DNA from: Bernardetiaceae bacterium
GTDB taxonomy: Bacteria > Bacteroidota > Bacteroidia > Cytophagales > Thermoflexibacteraceae
Direction of reading: 5' to 3'
DNA length: 55,074 nucleotides
NCBI GenBank assembly: GCA_025454895.1
Contig: JALONO010000037.1
Span: 1-55,074, forward strand
Part shown: in pieces, positions 1 through 8,089 of the stretch
How the letters are laid out: every line of letters starts with the position of its first letter
How positions within the stretch are numbered: position 1 is the stretch's first letter
Program-made: the position numbers and the translations under genes
The notes under the pieces: model-generated
The model's input: the letters and a program-made list of their open reading frames with translations, nothing else
Told to the model about the DNA's origin: nothing
The model's database searches: none

Positions 1-1689
1 TTTCTTGTCCAACAAAAAAGCCAGCAGGGCATTTTTGTCGGCGGCGGGCAGGTGCTTAAAGGCGGGCATCATGTTGCGGCCCTGGTTGATCACCTGGGCC
101 ACGGCGGCCTCGCCCAGGCGCGCGGGCAACCCCAGCAGGCTTGGGTAGTTTTGGCCGTTGCCTTTGCGTTCCGGGCCGTGGCACATAGCGCAATTGGTGG
201 CATACACTTGTTGGCCTTGGGCCAGCAGGGGGCTAGTGCCCGGCTTGGGCGCGGCTTGGGCCGTGGAGCGCATGGTAAGCACCCAGGGCACATCGTTGGC
301 GTTTACGTACAATAGCCCGCTTTGGGGGTCAAACGAGGCCCCGCCCCACTCGGCCCCGCCGTCGTAACCGGGGAAGATGATACTGCCCCGCAGGCTGGGC
401 GGGTGGAACTGGTGGTCGTGGGCGATGCGGCCGAGCACCCCTTTGATCGAGTCGTAGCTAGCCGGGGTAATGCGCGATATGTCCGCCTCCCGAAACTGCT
501 GGCGGGCAAACGGCGGGGGCGCGGTGGGCACTGGCTGGGTGGGCCAAGCCTGCTCGCCGGGCAAGTCTGAATCGGGAACGGGCCGTTCCTCAATCGGGAA
601 CAGCGGCTCGCCCGTGTCGCGGTTAAAAACGAACACAAACCCCGACTTGGTGGGCTGGGCCACGGCATCGATGGTTTGGCCGTTTTTGCGCACGGTTACC
701 AAAGTGGGGTTAGTGGGCAAGTCGCGGTCCCACAAATCGTGATGGACAAACTGGAAGTGCCACCGCCGCTGGCCCGTGGCGGCATCCAGGGCCAGCAAAC
801 AGTTGGCGTACAGGTTGGCCCCCTTGCGCAAGCCGCCGTAAAAGTCGTAGGTGGCGGAGCCGGTGGGCACAAACACTAGGCCGCGGGCTTGGTCCACCGT
901 GAGGCCCGCCCAGCAGTTGGCCCCGCCAATGGTTTTCCAGGCGTTGGGGTCTTCCCAGGTTTCGTAGCCCGGCTCGCCAGGGTGGGGGATGGTGTGGAAA
1001 ATCCAGGCCCGCTTGCCCGTGCGCACGTTGTACGCGCGGATGTGCCCCGGCACGGCATCGGCCCCCTCCGACAGCCTCATGCCCATGATAATCAGGTCTT
1101 TATAGATCACGCCGGGCGAGTTGGCCACCAAAAAAGCGTTTTCGGCCCCGGGGTGGTCCAGGTCGTGGTGCAGGTCGATTTTGCCGCCCTGGCCAAACTC
1201 GGGGCGGGGGCGGCCGGTGGCCACGTCCAGGCAAAACAGCAGCGGCCCCACCGTGGCCAGCAGGCTTTTGGTTTGGCCGTCGGTCCAGTAGGCCAGGCCG
1301 CGCGTGTTGCCCGCCCAGCCGGGGATGCTGTCCGGGATGTGCTCCTTGGCCAGGAATTTCCACCGCTCTTGGCCGGTGGCGGCATCCAAGGCAAACACGT
1401 TTTTGCGGGGGCTTACGCCGTACAGCACCCCGTCCACCACAATGGGTTGGCATTGCACCTGGGTTTTGTTGGCCGTGTCCAGTTCGCCGGTGCGGTAAGT
1501 CCAGGCCACTTGGAGTTGTTGTACGTTGTCGCGGGTGATCTGCCGCAGCGACGAGTAGCGGCGGGCACCCCAATCGCCGCCGTAAGTTCCCCAACCGGCG
1601 TGCTCATCGGCGGGCTGGTCGGTGGGTGGAGTTTGGCAGCTAGCCAGCAGGGCCAAAAGCCCCACTAACCAAAAGCGTTGATTTTTCAT
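1..1689 (-). CDS. PQQ-dependent dehydrogenase with C-terminal cytochrome c (partial)
   Basis: A membrane-anchored or periplasmic quinoprotein that should oxidise an alcohol or aldose and pass electrons to its own haem. The ATG at 1689 opens a lipoprotein signal ending in LLASC (Cys18). About 460 residues of PQQ beta-propeller follow, with repeated blocks such as ALDAATGQERW and ALDAATGQRRW. A haem motif CAMCH lies at residues 500-504, followed by a class I cytochrome c region with a MMPAF segment that could supply the Met ligand. The frame stays open to base 1, so the C-terminus lies outside the window; 563 residues are visible. It resembles membrane-bound glucose/quinate-type quinoproteins, but the substrate cannot be read from the sequence. 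It stands alone, separated from the next gene by a terminator hairpin. Confidence 0.9.
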   Translation of the reverse strand, partial: MKNQRFWLVGLLALLASCQTPPTDQPADEHAGWGTYGGDWGARRYSSLRQITRDNVQQLQVAWTYRTGELDTANKTQVQCQPIVVDGVLYGVSPRKNVFALDAATGQERWKFLAKEHIPDSIPGWAGNTRGLAYWTDGQTKSLLATVGPLLFCLDVATGRPRPEFGQGGKIDLHHDLDHPGAENAFLVANSPGVIYKDLIIMGMRLSEGADAVPGHIRAYNVRTGKRAWIFHTIPHPGEPGYETWEDPNAWKTIGGANCWAGLTVDQARGLVFVPTGSATYDFYGGLRKGANLYANCLLALDAATGQRRWHFQFVHHDLWDRDLPTNPTLVTVRKNGQTIDAVAQPTKSGFVFVFNRDTGEPLFPIEERPVPDSDLPGEQAWPTQPVPTAPPPFARQQFREADISRITPASYDSIKGVLGRIAHDHQFHPPSLRGSIIFPGYDGGAEWGGASFDPQSGLLYVNANDVPWVLTMRSTAQAAPKPGTSPLLAQGQQVYATNCAMCHGPERKGNGQNYPSLLGLPARLGEAAVAQVINQGRNMMPAFKHLPAADKNALLAFLLDKK

Positions 1690-1790
1690 TTTCGGTAGGT
1701 ACGCAAGGTGGACGGCGTTAGGGAAGAAGGCTGACCCCGCAACCTCGTTCGCTAAACCCATGCATATTAAAAGTTTTAGTCAGCAAAACA

Positions 1791-1824
1791 AAAACCTACT
1801 TGGACTTAAAAGCCAAGTAGGTTT
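1791..1824 (-). terminator. Rho-independent terminator after the SRPBCC gene
   Basis: A perfect 12-bp stem (1792-1803 with 1813-1824) has a 9-nt loop. T-rich sequence follows on the minus strand, and A/T-rich sequence on the other side could let it work both ways. It lies 25 bp past the stop of the minus-strand SRPBCC gene. Confidence 0.75.
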
Positions 1825-1848
1825 CTGAATTTTTAAGACGGGATCGAC

Positions 1849-2388
1849 TTACTTTTCTACGGCCTGTTTGAGTAAGTCTAGCCCCTGCTGGTTGGTTTTC
1901 TCCATTTCAGCCTTTGCCCCAAAAAGCCACATAAATAAAGCATCCACCAGGCCGGACTGCAATTGGAAGTCCTGGGTAATTTGTATCCCATCGGCGGTCT
2001 CTTTGAACGAATATTCAAAGACTGGCTTGGCCACAAAGGGCTTTTGAATGTCGCATTGCATCCTAATCAAACGGAAGGTGTCGATCATGGCGATCTCTTG
2101 ATAGCCCAGGTCCTTACCGCCGTTGCCGTTCCAATGAAACTGGGCCCCGATTTCGCCGTCCTGGCCTTTTACGTCATACTTTTGGCTGGGATCCTGGGCC
2201 AAAAAAGGCGACCATTTGGGGAAATTGTTCAAATAGCGAACCATATTGAAAGCATTTTCCTTGCTGGCTTTTACGGTTACTGATTTTACGATTTTGATAG
2301 AGGTTAGCCCACTGGCTTTGTAGAAAGCGAAACCGATGACTATGGCGAGGGCAATTCCGATAAAGGCAAAGATCATTTTTTTGTTCAT
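1849..2388 (-). CDS. SRPBCC / polyketide cyclase-like protein, membrane-anchored
   Basis: A 179-residue protein with one N-terminal hydrophobic helix (about residues 5-24), then a START/SRPBCC-type ligand-binding domain. Family-like features are the opening VTVKASKENAFNMV, then LNNFPKWSPF, and a late amphipathic helix. Proteins of this family bind small hydrophobic ligands or act as cyclases; no specific function can be assigned. The ATG at 2388 is the only sensible start. It lies 32 bp downstream of the YciI-like gene on the same strand and probably shares its transcript, ending at the hairpin at 1791-1824. Confidence 0.7.
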   Translation of the reverse strand: MNKKMIFAFIGIALAIVIGFAFYKASGLTSIKIVKSVTVKASKENAFNMVRYLNNFPKWSPFLAQDPSQKYDVKGQDGEIGAQFHWNGNGGKDLGYQEIAMIDTFRLIRMQCDIQKPFVAKPVFEYSFKETADGIQITQDFQLQSGLVDALFMWLFGAKAEMEKTNQQGLDLLKQAVEK

Positions 2389-2420
2389 TTTTAGTTAAAG
2401 ATTAGAGATAAGAAGAGAAT

Positions 2421-2768
2421 TTACATGGGTACGATTTCTCGCACTTCTACCGTGCCGCCCATGGCTAAAATCGGGCAGTCCATCGCCAGGCGGGTTGCTT
2501 CGGCGAGGTTACTGGCCACCAAGACCATATTGCCGCCAATCACTTGCTTTTCACTAGTTTGCAGGCCATCAACAACTGTTTTATTGGCTAGTATTTGGTT
2601 GCCTGCCAAACCAAGTTGATAGGTACTGACTAGTTTTTCTTGCATGGCCAAGTTGCCAATGAACGCGCCCCATTGTTGGTGCTGTTCGGTCATCTCCGCC
2701 TCCGTTGGCTGATAGCTAGCGTTCAACTCGTACTTAAACAGGAGCATAAATTCTTTTTTCGGTGTCAT
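2421..2768 (-). CDS. YciI-like / DGPF-domain protein
   Basis: A 115-residue protein opening with EFMLLFKYE, the typical first strand of the YCII/DGPF family. It continues with a helix ending in QQWGAFIGNL and closes with GGTVEVREIVPM, the usual last strand of the ferredoxin-like fold. Family members are small dimeric proteins often encoded beside sigma factors or SRPBCC proteins; their biochemistry is mostly unknown. Here the downstream neighbour is an SRPBCC protein 32 bp away, a pairing often seen with this family. The gene is less GC-rich than the housekeeping genes around it. Confidence 0.75.
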   Translation of the reverse strand: MTPKKEFMLLFKYELNASYQPTEAEMTEQHQQWGAFIGNLAMQEKLVSTYQLGLAGNQILANKTVVDGLQTSEKQVIGGNMVLVASNLAEATRLAMDCPILAMGGTVEVREIVPM

Positions 2769-3020
2769 GTTATTTTTGTTTTAACCGTGAATGATGAAGC
2801 AAAATTGCGGACACCCCCCAAACCGTTTCTTGCCCTATGACAAGAAAAGATGGTTATTTAGATATGATAGACATGGCTTAAATGCAATATTTTATAATAA
2901 AAATATAATTTTTTTGACCAAAAAATGTTTCGCTCCTCTTGGATTAAGAGCGTACATGAACCAGCGAAATAGCATGATCACCCAAACACGGCAGGCCCGG
3001 TGCGGCCCAAGTCAAGTTGG

Positions 3021-3746
3021 CTAATGCGTTGTTTTGGCCGGCCGGGGCAGGTTCAGTTTTTTGAAAACCGAAAAGTGGAGGAATAAAATGGTAGGTGGCG
3101 CAAACGCGGGGATAAAGCAAAAGGGGAACCGGGCCAGGGTGTCCACCCCCATTGTGCCGTTGTCGATCGACAACTTGGTGAGTAGGATAGCGGTAACCGC
3201 CGTGAAAATGATATCGAGGGAGCCAAAAATGTTCCAGCTGAGGGTGAGCGCACGCGCGTACGACTTTTGCTGACGGATCGCCTGGGTTACCCAAACGCTG
3301 GTGATGGCCGTAATCATGTCGCCTAGGCCCGCAATAATGGCGAAAAACTTAGGCAGTGCCTCATGGAAAGCCAGAATGAGAAAGAAAACGCCAATTAACC
3401 TGAACAGATGCACGCCCACCAGGCTTTCTAGCCGTACATTCAACAAAAACCGACGGTAGGCTTTTAGATGGATAACGACCGTGAATAAAAAGGTTGCCAA
3501 CGGAAATGTACAATACAACAATACCAGGGGTGGTAAAAACACTTGGTCAAATAGCCCGGCGTAACTGGCCGTAGCCACGTAAGCGAAATAGAGGGCAAAA
3601 AAAGCCAATACAATCGCGAAAGCCCGGTTGCTAGGGCCAAAGGTCCCCTTGGCTAAGAAGGCAAGCATTACGGCGGGAATAAAAATGACACTCAGAAACG
3701 CCCAGGCAATCCACGTGGGCAAGGGGTAGTTAATCAAAGTGTTCAT
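3021..3746 (-). CDS. Multi-pass membrane protein of unknown function
   Basis: A 241-residue protein with about seven hydrophobic helices separated by short loops and ending in a basic tail (FKKLNLPRPAKTTH). I do not recognise a family. Its ATG overlaps the stop of the upstream Crp-family regulator by 4 bp (ATGA arrangement), so the two are almost certainly co-translated. The regulator probably controls this gene, or both respond to the same signal. Helices near residues 10-30, 40-62, 70-95, 110-130, 140-160, 175-200 and 210-230 are estimates by eye. Confidence 0.7.
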   Translation of the reverse strand: MNTLINYPLPTWIAWAFLSVIFIPAVMLAFLAKGTFGPSNRAFAIVLAFFALYFAYVATASYAGLFDQVFLPPLVLLYCTFPLATFLFTVVIHLKAYRRFLLNVRLESLVGVHLFRLIGVFFLILAFHEALPKFFAIIAGLGDMITAITSVWVTQAIRQQKSYARALTLSWNIFGSLDIIFTAVTAILLTKLSIDNGTMGVDTLARFPFCFIPAFAPPTILFLHFSVFKKLNLPRPAKTTH

Positions 3747-4324
3747 TTAGTATCGGTTATTTCCTTGCGAATTCGGCTCAGAGAGGTGTCAGTAACCCCT
3801 AAATACGTCGCGATTTGCTTCAAAGGCACATTTTGGACAATGCCGGGCTTCTGCTTAATTAGATTCAAGTAACGCGCTTTGGCCGGGTCGGCAATGATCG
3901 ACACTGAGTGATTTTTGAGTTCAAAGTAGTTGTTAATGAGCTTGGTACGGCCCACTTCCCGGAATGGCTCAATGCTAAAAAGTTTCATAAAACTATCAAA
4001 AGAGATTTTCCAAGCCACGCACGGCGTAATGGCCTGGATGTTTTCCCGGCACTTGGTTTTTAGAAAATACGAGTGCCAATCAATGACAATATCGGTAGAG
4101 CTAAAAAATTTAGTAGTAATGTCATTTCCTTCTAAATCAATGACAAAAGAGCGGGCGTAACCACTCTCCATAAAGTAATAATAATTAGCTACGGAATTTT
4201 CTTTGATGAGATAATCGTGTTTGGCAAATTCAATTTTATGATAAGAATTGATCACTTTGTCAAAATCGCCTGACTGAAAATTTTTCTCTTGAAATATACT
4301 ATTCAAAAAGTGGGGGCTATTCAT
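3743..4324 (-). CDS. Crp/Fnr-family transcriptional regulator
   Basis: A 193-residue protein with an N-terminal cyclic-nucleotide-binding-like beta-roll (about residues 25-120, including YYYFMESGYARSF) and a C-terminal winged helix with the recognition region QIATYLGVTDTSLSRIRKEI. This is the small Bacteroidota Crp type, which usually lacks the cAMP-contacting Arg-Ser pair; I do not see that pair, so the ligand is unknown. It overlaps the following membrane-protein gene by 4 bp. The gene is markedly AT-rich compared with the HMG-CoA synthase upstream, which suggests separate ancestry. Confidence 0.85.
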   Translation of the reverse strand: MNSPHFLNSIFQEKNFQSGDFDKVINSYHKIEFAKHDYLIKENSVANYYYFMESGYARSFVIDLEGNDITTKFFSSTDIVIDWHSYFLKTKCRENIQAITPCVAWKISFDSFMKLFSIEPFREVGRTKLINNYFELKNHSVSIIADPAKARYLNLIKQKPGIVQNVPLKQIATYLGVTDTSLSRIRKEITDTK

Positions 4325-4408
4325 GGAAAAGTTAAATTAAAAATAGCTTTATTTTGAGATAATAGTTGCAGTGCGACCTAAAAAAAGGTAGTTTATGAAG
4401 ATGAATAT

Positions 4409-4506
4409 TACCAAAATCAAATAAGCAATGTGGTTTCCTGATGCTGAAAGTAATAACTAAACAAGTAGAACAATCATTTAATCAGGCAATCATTGAGTCA
4501 TTTTAG
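4409..4506 (+). repeat. Dispersed intergenic repeat, copy 1 (diverged)
   Basis: Member of the ~100-bp family described in the findings. It starts TACCAAAATCAAAT, has a diverged middle, and ends with the AATCATT-rich half and AGTCATTTTAG. It lies upstream of the Crp gene and 92 bp past the stop of HMG-CoA synthase. Nothing else is evident in the 274-bp gap. Confidence 0.75.
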
Positions 4507-4598
4507 TGCAAAACCCCTGCCTCGCAGATGGAAGCAGGGGCAAATTAACCCAAATGAGTTGAGTTCAATCTATTGGCGGGCAAAACCGGGCCTGATGC

Positions 4599-5957
4599 TT
4601 ACCCGAAGGCATAATAGCGCGCGCCCACCAGGGTTTCCGGGGCATCGGCCAGGCGGGCCAGGCGGAAGTCGTTACCGTGCTCGGTCAGGTTTTCCACCAG
4701 TTGATCGTCGTGCAGGGCCTCGTACTCGGCCAGGGTGATGGCCCGGCGGGCTTCTAAACTGCGGAACAGGTTGAGCTTTTCCACCACGGGCCGGTAGCCC
4801 GGCTGCACTTGCCCGGCAAATACCTTCGACTTGGAGCCGCTGCCGTAGGCGCACAGGCCAATTTGCTGGCCGGTGAGGTCGATGCCTTGCTGGTGCTGGC
4901 TTTCCAGGCTGCTGAGCAGGGCCATAAACACCGAAGCGGTGTACATGTTGCCAATGTGCGACGAGGCCAACTGCCCCGGCGCGATTTTTTGCTTCACAAA
5001 GGCGTCGTACAGCGGGCTTTTGGCCACGGCCTTCACGGTTTCGGGGGCCAGGGGCGCATCGGCGGCGGGCACGGGCAGGCCCAGTTGCTGGTAAAACGCC
5101 TCGCGCTGCGGGCCTTGGTGGCGTTCCAGGGCAAACAGCTCGGCAAACATGCGCTTGCCGTGGTAGGCGTACGGTAGGTGGAACACGATCTGGTCCAGCG
5201 CGTCGGACAGGATGGTTTGCCCATTGTAAAGGTCAGCGGCCTGGGCTTGGGCCCAAAAATCACCGTAGGCATCGGCCAGGCGGCTTTGGTAGCAAGCGTT
5301 GGAAAACTGCCCGTCGAACACCGGGGTAACCCGGTAGCCGGGCTTGAAAAAGTCGTGCTCGCTCTTGGTGGACACGCCCCAAGCGTCGTGGATGGCCAGC
5401 AGCCGGGGGTTGCGCGTAACCAGCAAGGCCACCGCGCCCGCGCCCTGGGTGTACTCGCCGCCGGAGCCTTTTTCGTACTTGGCGTAGTCGGTACACACCA
5501 CAATGCCCGTGCGGTTGGCGCCCGCGCGCACCCAGTCGAGGGTGTTTTGCAGGGCATCTACCCCGCCAACGCAGGCGAAGGTGAGGTCCACGGCATCGCA
5601 GCGGGTAAAATATTGGCGGTCAGTGCCTTGCTGTTGGTTGAGGCGGTCGTTGAGCATCTCCAGCACATAGGTGGCGAGGGGCTTGGCCCCGTCCACCCCC
5701 GACTCGGTGCCCACGTACAGCCGCCCGATTTGCTCGGGGGCTACTTGGTGGGCCGTGATCAGGTTCCACACGGCGTTGGCGGCCATGCTGGCGGCATCTT
5801 CAGCCACATCGGGCAGGGCCATTTTCAACACGCCCAGGCCCTTGCTCAGTTTATCGTATTCAAGGTTACGGGCAGGGGCCAGGGTTTGCAAGTCTAAAAA
5901 AATGGGGGGCACGTAAAACGCGGCCGCGTCGATACCCACGGTAAAATTGGTAGCCAT
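4599..5957 (-). CDS. Hydroxymethylglutaryl-CoA synthase
   Basis: Condenses acetyl-CoA with acetoacetyl-CoA to HMG-CoA, the entry to the mevalonate route. The chosen start is the ATG at 5957 (MATNFTVGIDAA), giving 452 residues; a reading from 6032 adds 25 unrelated residues. The triad is visible: Glu85 in GTESGVDGAK, the acyl-carrier Cys129 in FACVGG, and His260 in FHLPYAYHGK. GSGSKSKVF near the end is also typical. It is longer than Gram-positive enzymes (about 390). No other mevalonate gene is adjacent, although a thiolase lies at 24790. A weak promoter-like TTTG/CAATTTTG pair lies upstream. A role in a beta-branching polyketide route is possible but unsupported by neighbours. Confidence 0.93.
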   Translation of the reverse strand: MATNFTVGIDAAAFYVPPIFLDLQTLAPARNLEYDKLSKGLGVLKMALPDVAEDAASMAANAVWNLITAHQVAPEQIGRLYVGTESGVDGAKPLATYVLEMLNDRLNQQQGTDRQYFTRCDAVDLTFACVGGVDALQNTLDWVRAGANRTGIVVCTDYAKYEKGSGGEYTQGAGAVALLVTRNPRLLAIHDAWGVSTKSEHDFFKPGYRVTPVFDGQFSNACYQSRLADAYGDFWAQAQAADLYNGQTILSDALDQIVFHLPYAYHGKRMFAELFALERHQGPQREAFYQQLGLPVPAADAPLAPETVKAVAKSPLYDAFVKQKIAPGQLASSHIGNMYTASVFMALLSSLESQHQQGIDLTGQQIGLCAYGSGSKSKVFAGQVQPGYRPVVEKLNLFRSLEARRAITLAEYEALHDDQLVENLTEHGNDFRLARLADAPETLVGARYYAFG

Positions 5958-6134
5958 GAGAAAAATTTTAAGGCAAAATTGCTGGTTTGCGGGCAAAGCA
6001 AACCGATGGATAAAAAAAATTCCGTTGGTCAAATTGCCGCTGGCAGTTAGTTTAGCGGTACCAGGCGGCGGCTAGTTAAGCCAATATGCCCTGATAACCA
6101 TTCGTAGGCAAAAAAGTTGGCCCCCGGCAAATAA

Positions 6135-6668
6135 CTACGGGCTTGCCCCCAGCCGCTTGGCCATTACCCACATGCCGGGGGCTTCGCGGTCGGAGGCGAA
6201 GGGCACCTCCCCCACGGTGCGGAACCCGGCCCGCTCGTAAAATGCGATGCCCCGGTGGTTGGTTTTGAGCACGTCCAGCCACACCCATTGGTGCTGGGTT
6301 TGGCGGGCAATATCGGCCACGGCCCGGAGCAGTTGCTCGCCGTAGCCCTGGCCCACGGCCTGGCGGCGCAGGTAGATTTTTTCCAGTTCCAGCCCCACCG
6401 CGTCTAGTTGGCCGGGCAAGGGCTGGGCCAGCTTGAGTTTTACGAAGCCCACCGTTTCGTGGGCAGTTTGGGCCAGGTGGTATTGTACCGTTTGGCCGGC
6501 CAGGTCGGTGGCCAGGGGGGAGGTGGCCCCAAACTGGCGGTCTAGGTATTGGTTGAGGCCCGGCTCCGTCCACAGGTAGGCGTAGTGGTCGCGGTAGGTG
6601 GCCTGCCCAATTTCACGCAGCAGGTCCAGGTGCGCGGGCGTGGCCCTCACAATCTGCAAGTTGCTCAT
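6135..6668 (-). CDS. GNAT-family N-acetyltransferase
   Basis: A 177-residue acetyl-CoA-dependent acyltransferase. The start at 6668 (MSNLQIVRATP) is chosen because it falls 2 bp after the stop of the upstream PKD gene, whereas the longer reading runs into that gene. Motif A is clear: LEKIYLRRQAVGQGYGEQLL holds the Q/R-x-x-G-x-G/A pyrophosphate loop. The helix NHRGIAFYERAGF is the usual motif B. This size and C-terminus resemble spermine/spermidine- or protein-N-terminal-type acetyltransferases, but the substrate is unknown. It is likely co-transcribed with the PKD lipoprotein gene. Confidence 0.85.
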   Translation of the reverse strand: MSNLQIVRATPAHLDLLREIGQATYRDHYAYLWTEPGLNQYLDRQFGATSPLATDLAGQTVQYHLAQTAHETVGFVKLKLAQPLPGQLDAVGLELEKIYLRRQAVGQGYGEQLLRAVADIARQTQHQWVWLDVLKTNHRGIAFYERAGFRTVGEVPFASDREAPGMWVMAKRLGASP

Positions 6669-6670
6669 CG

Positions 6671-7426
6671 TTATTCGGCCAGGCGGCCCAAAAAGCGGCC
6701 GTTGGTGATGGTTACCGTGGCCCGGTTGCGGGTGTCCACCAGGGTGCCGCTCCAAGTGCCGGAAAATTCGTCTTCGGTCAATTGCTCGATCACCAACTGG
6801 GCCGAGGAACCGGCCGTGTTGCGGCTGGCTTGGTAGAAAAAGTTACTGGCCGAGAAAACGGCCGTCAGCTCGGGGGTGCGCACGGTTTGGGGGCGCAGGC
6901 TGGTCAGCACAAAGCTCAGGGCCAAGTTGGCGGGCACGTTGTTTACCACCACCCGGCCTTGGATGTTCACCACCCGGTTGTTGCCCGCCACCTGCACGCG
7001 GAACACGGTTTCGGTCATGGCCAGGTCGCGGGGCGGCTCGGTTTGGTTGCCCGCCATAAAAACGTAGGAGCCACTCACTACGGCTTGGCGCACCGTTACC
7101 TCCCGGTCGGCGGTGGCCGTGCCGCCCTCGCCGCTCACGGTAAGGCGCACGGTGGGCTTGCCCGGCGTGCGGAAATTTTGGCGCACGGCCCGGCCCGTGG
7201 CGTTGCGGCCCCCGCCAAAGTCCCAGGCAAAGCTGGTGGCCCCGGGCGAGTTAGCGGCAAAAAACATATCGCAAGGGGCCACGCAGTTGTCGTTCACCAC
7301 GTCAAATTCGGCCACGGGCGGCGGGGTGGCCTCTTGCTTTTGACAGGCCAAGGCACCGCTTATTAATAGTGCCCAACAGCCGCGCCGCCAAGGCCCGGCC
7401 GGGGCGGAAAACATCCATTTAAACAT
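6671..7426 (-). CDS. PKD-domain lipoprotein
   Basis: A surface or periplasmic lipoprotein of 251 residues. The ATG at 7426 is preferred to a TTG at 7447; another ATG at 7414 is also possible. The signal ends in ISGALAC with Cys28 as the lipidation site. Residues of about 38-115 form a PKD-type beta-sandwich, with ATSFAWDFGGG standing for the usual WDFGDG and TPGKPTVRLTV as the closing strands. The rest is beta-rich with no recognised domain. Two cysteines (NCVAPC) near residues 47-52 may form a disulfide. It is probably an envelope adhesin-like or binding protein. Confidence 0.8.
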   Translation of the reverse strand: MFKWMFSAPAGPWRRGCWALLISGALACQKQEATPPPVAEFDVVNDNCVAPCDMFFAANSPGATSFAWDFGGGRNATGRAVRQNFRTPGKPTVRLTVSGEGGTATADREVTVRQAVVSGSYVFMAGNQTEPPRDLAMTETVFRVQVAGNNRVVNIQGRVVVNNVPANLALSFVLTSLRPQTVRTPELTAVFSASNFFYQASRNTAGSSAQLVIEQLTEDEFSGTWSGTLVDTRNRATVTITNGRFLGRLAE

Positions 7427-8089
7427 ACCAACCACTGGCTTAAACAAACGTAACGATTTTAAAACTACCTACTAAATTAGGTCAATTTACCCAATACCAA
7501 CCAGCGGGCGGCTTGGAAAAAGTCGCCGATCCGGGTTTGGTGGCCTGGCCCAAGCGGCCAGTTCAACGAAAATGCCGCCAAACCGCCTTTTTGTTGAAGT
7601 TTTCTTTTTTGCTAGTTTAAAGAATTTTTATTCGCGAGACCCGCCAAAAAGCCTAATTTTCGCTCAAAAACCCCTTCAACCGCACTTAATAGACAAAATC
7701 GGCTTGATAAAAAGGAAAAACCAGCCTGGCGGCAAGCCAAAGAAAACGGGCGGACGAAGAAAAAAATAAAGTAAAGTTAAACAAAACGGAAAGCGGGCGA
7801 GTTCATTGGGTGAAGTTTGTTTGTTAGTTTAGTTTATTAAAATGGGATGTAACCCTCGGCTTCCGGGGGTTTCATTTTTTTATCCCTTCACCCACCGGTT
7901 TTTGCCGCTAACAGGTTGGTTAAATGGTTTGGCCGTTTAGCCAGCCCAAGCCCCGCCCGCAGGCGCAAAATTTGTGGCCTATCCCGTGCCCCGGCCCGTG
8001 CCCGGCAAAAATTGCGCATTTTTGGGCTTTCGCCCTCCTGCGCGTACACCCATGCCAAAACCTGTTTGTTAACCCGAACTATTTGCCTC
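7427..8089. other. Intergenic region, no gene supported
   Basis: A 663-bp divergent gap between the PKD lipoprotein gene and the secreted helical protein gene. It is AT-rich in the middle. A 65-codon frame at 7572-7769 is mostly basic low-complexity sequence and is not believed. The block at 7655-7669 shares a 15-bp string (AATTTTCGCTCAAAA) with the MITE-like insert near 18926. A plus-strand terminator-like hairpin lies at 7851-7881. Confidence 0.6.
7851..7881 (+). terminator. Terminator-like hairpin upstream of the secreted helical protein
   Basis: A 9-bp stem (7851-7859 with 7863-7871, one G-U pair) closes on a CTTC-type tight loop and is followed by seven T residues at 7875-7881. No plus-strand gene lies upstream, so it may end a small RNA or act as an attenuator 200 bp before the next start codon. 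Confidence 0.6.

Noticed and set aside
889-1668. Long open frame (259 codons) on the plus strand inside the PQQ dehydrogenase
   Set aside because: It is the antisense of a clear quinoprotein in GC-rich sequence, with low-complexity Gly/His/Val content and no motif.
7572-7769. 65-codon frame in the 7427-8089 gap
   Set aside because: Lys/Pro-rich low-complexity translation, no homology pattern, no promoter or ribosome site.
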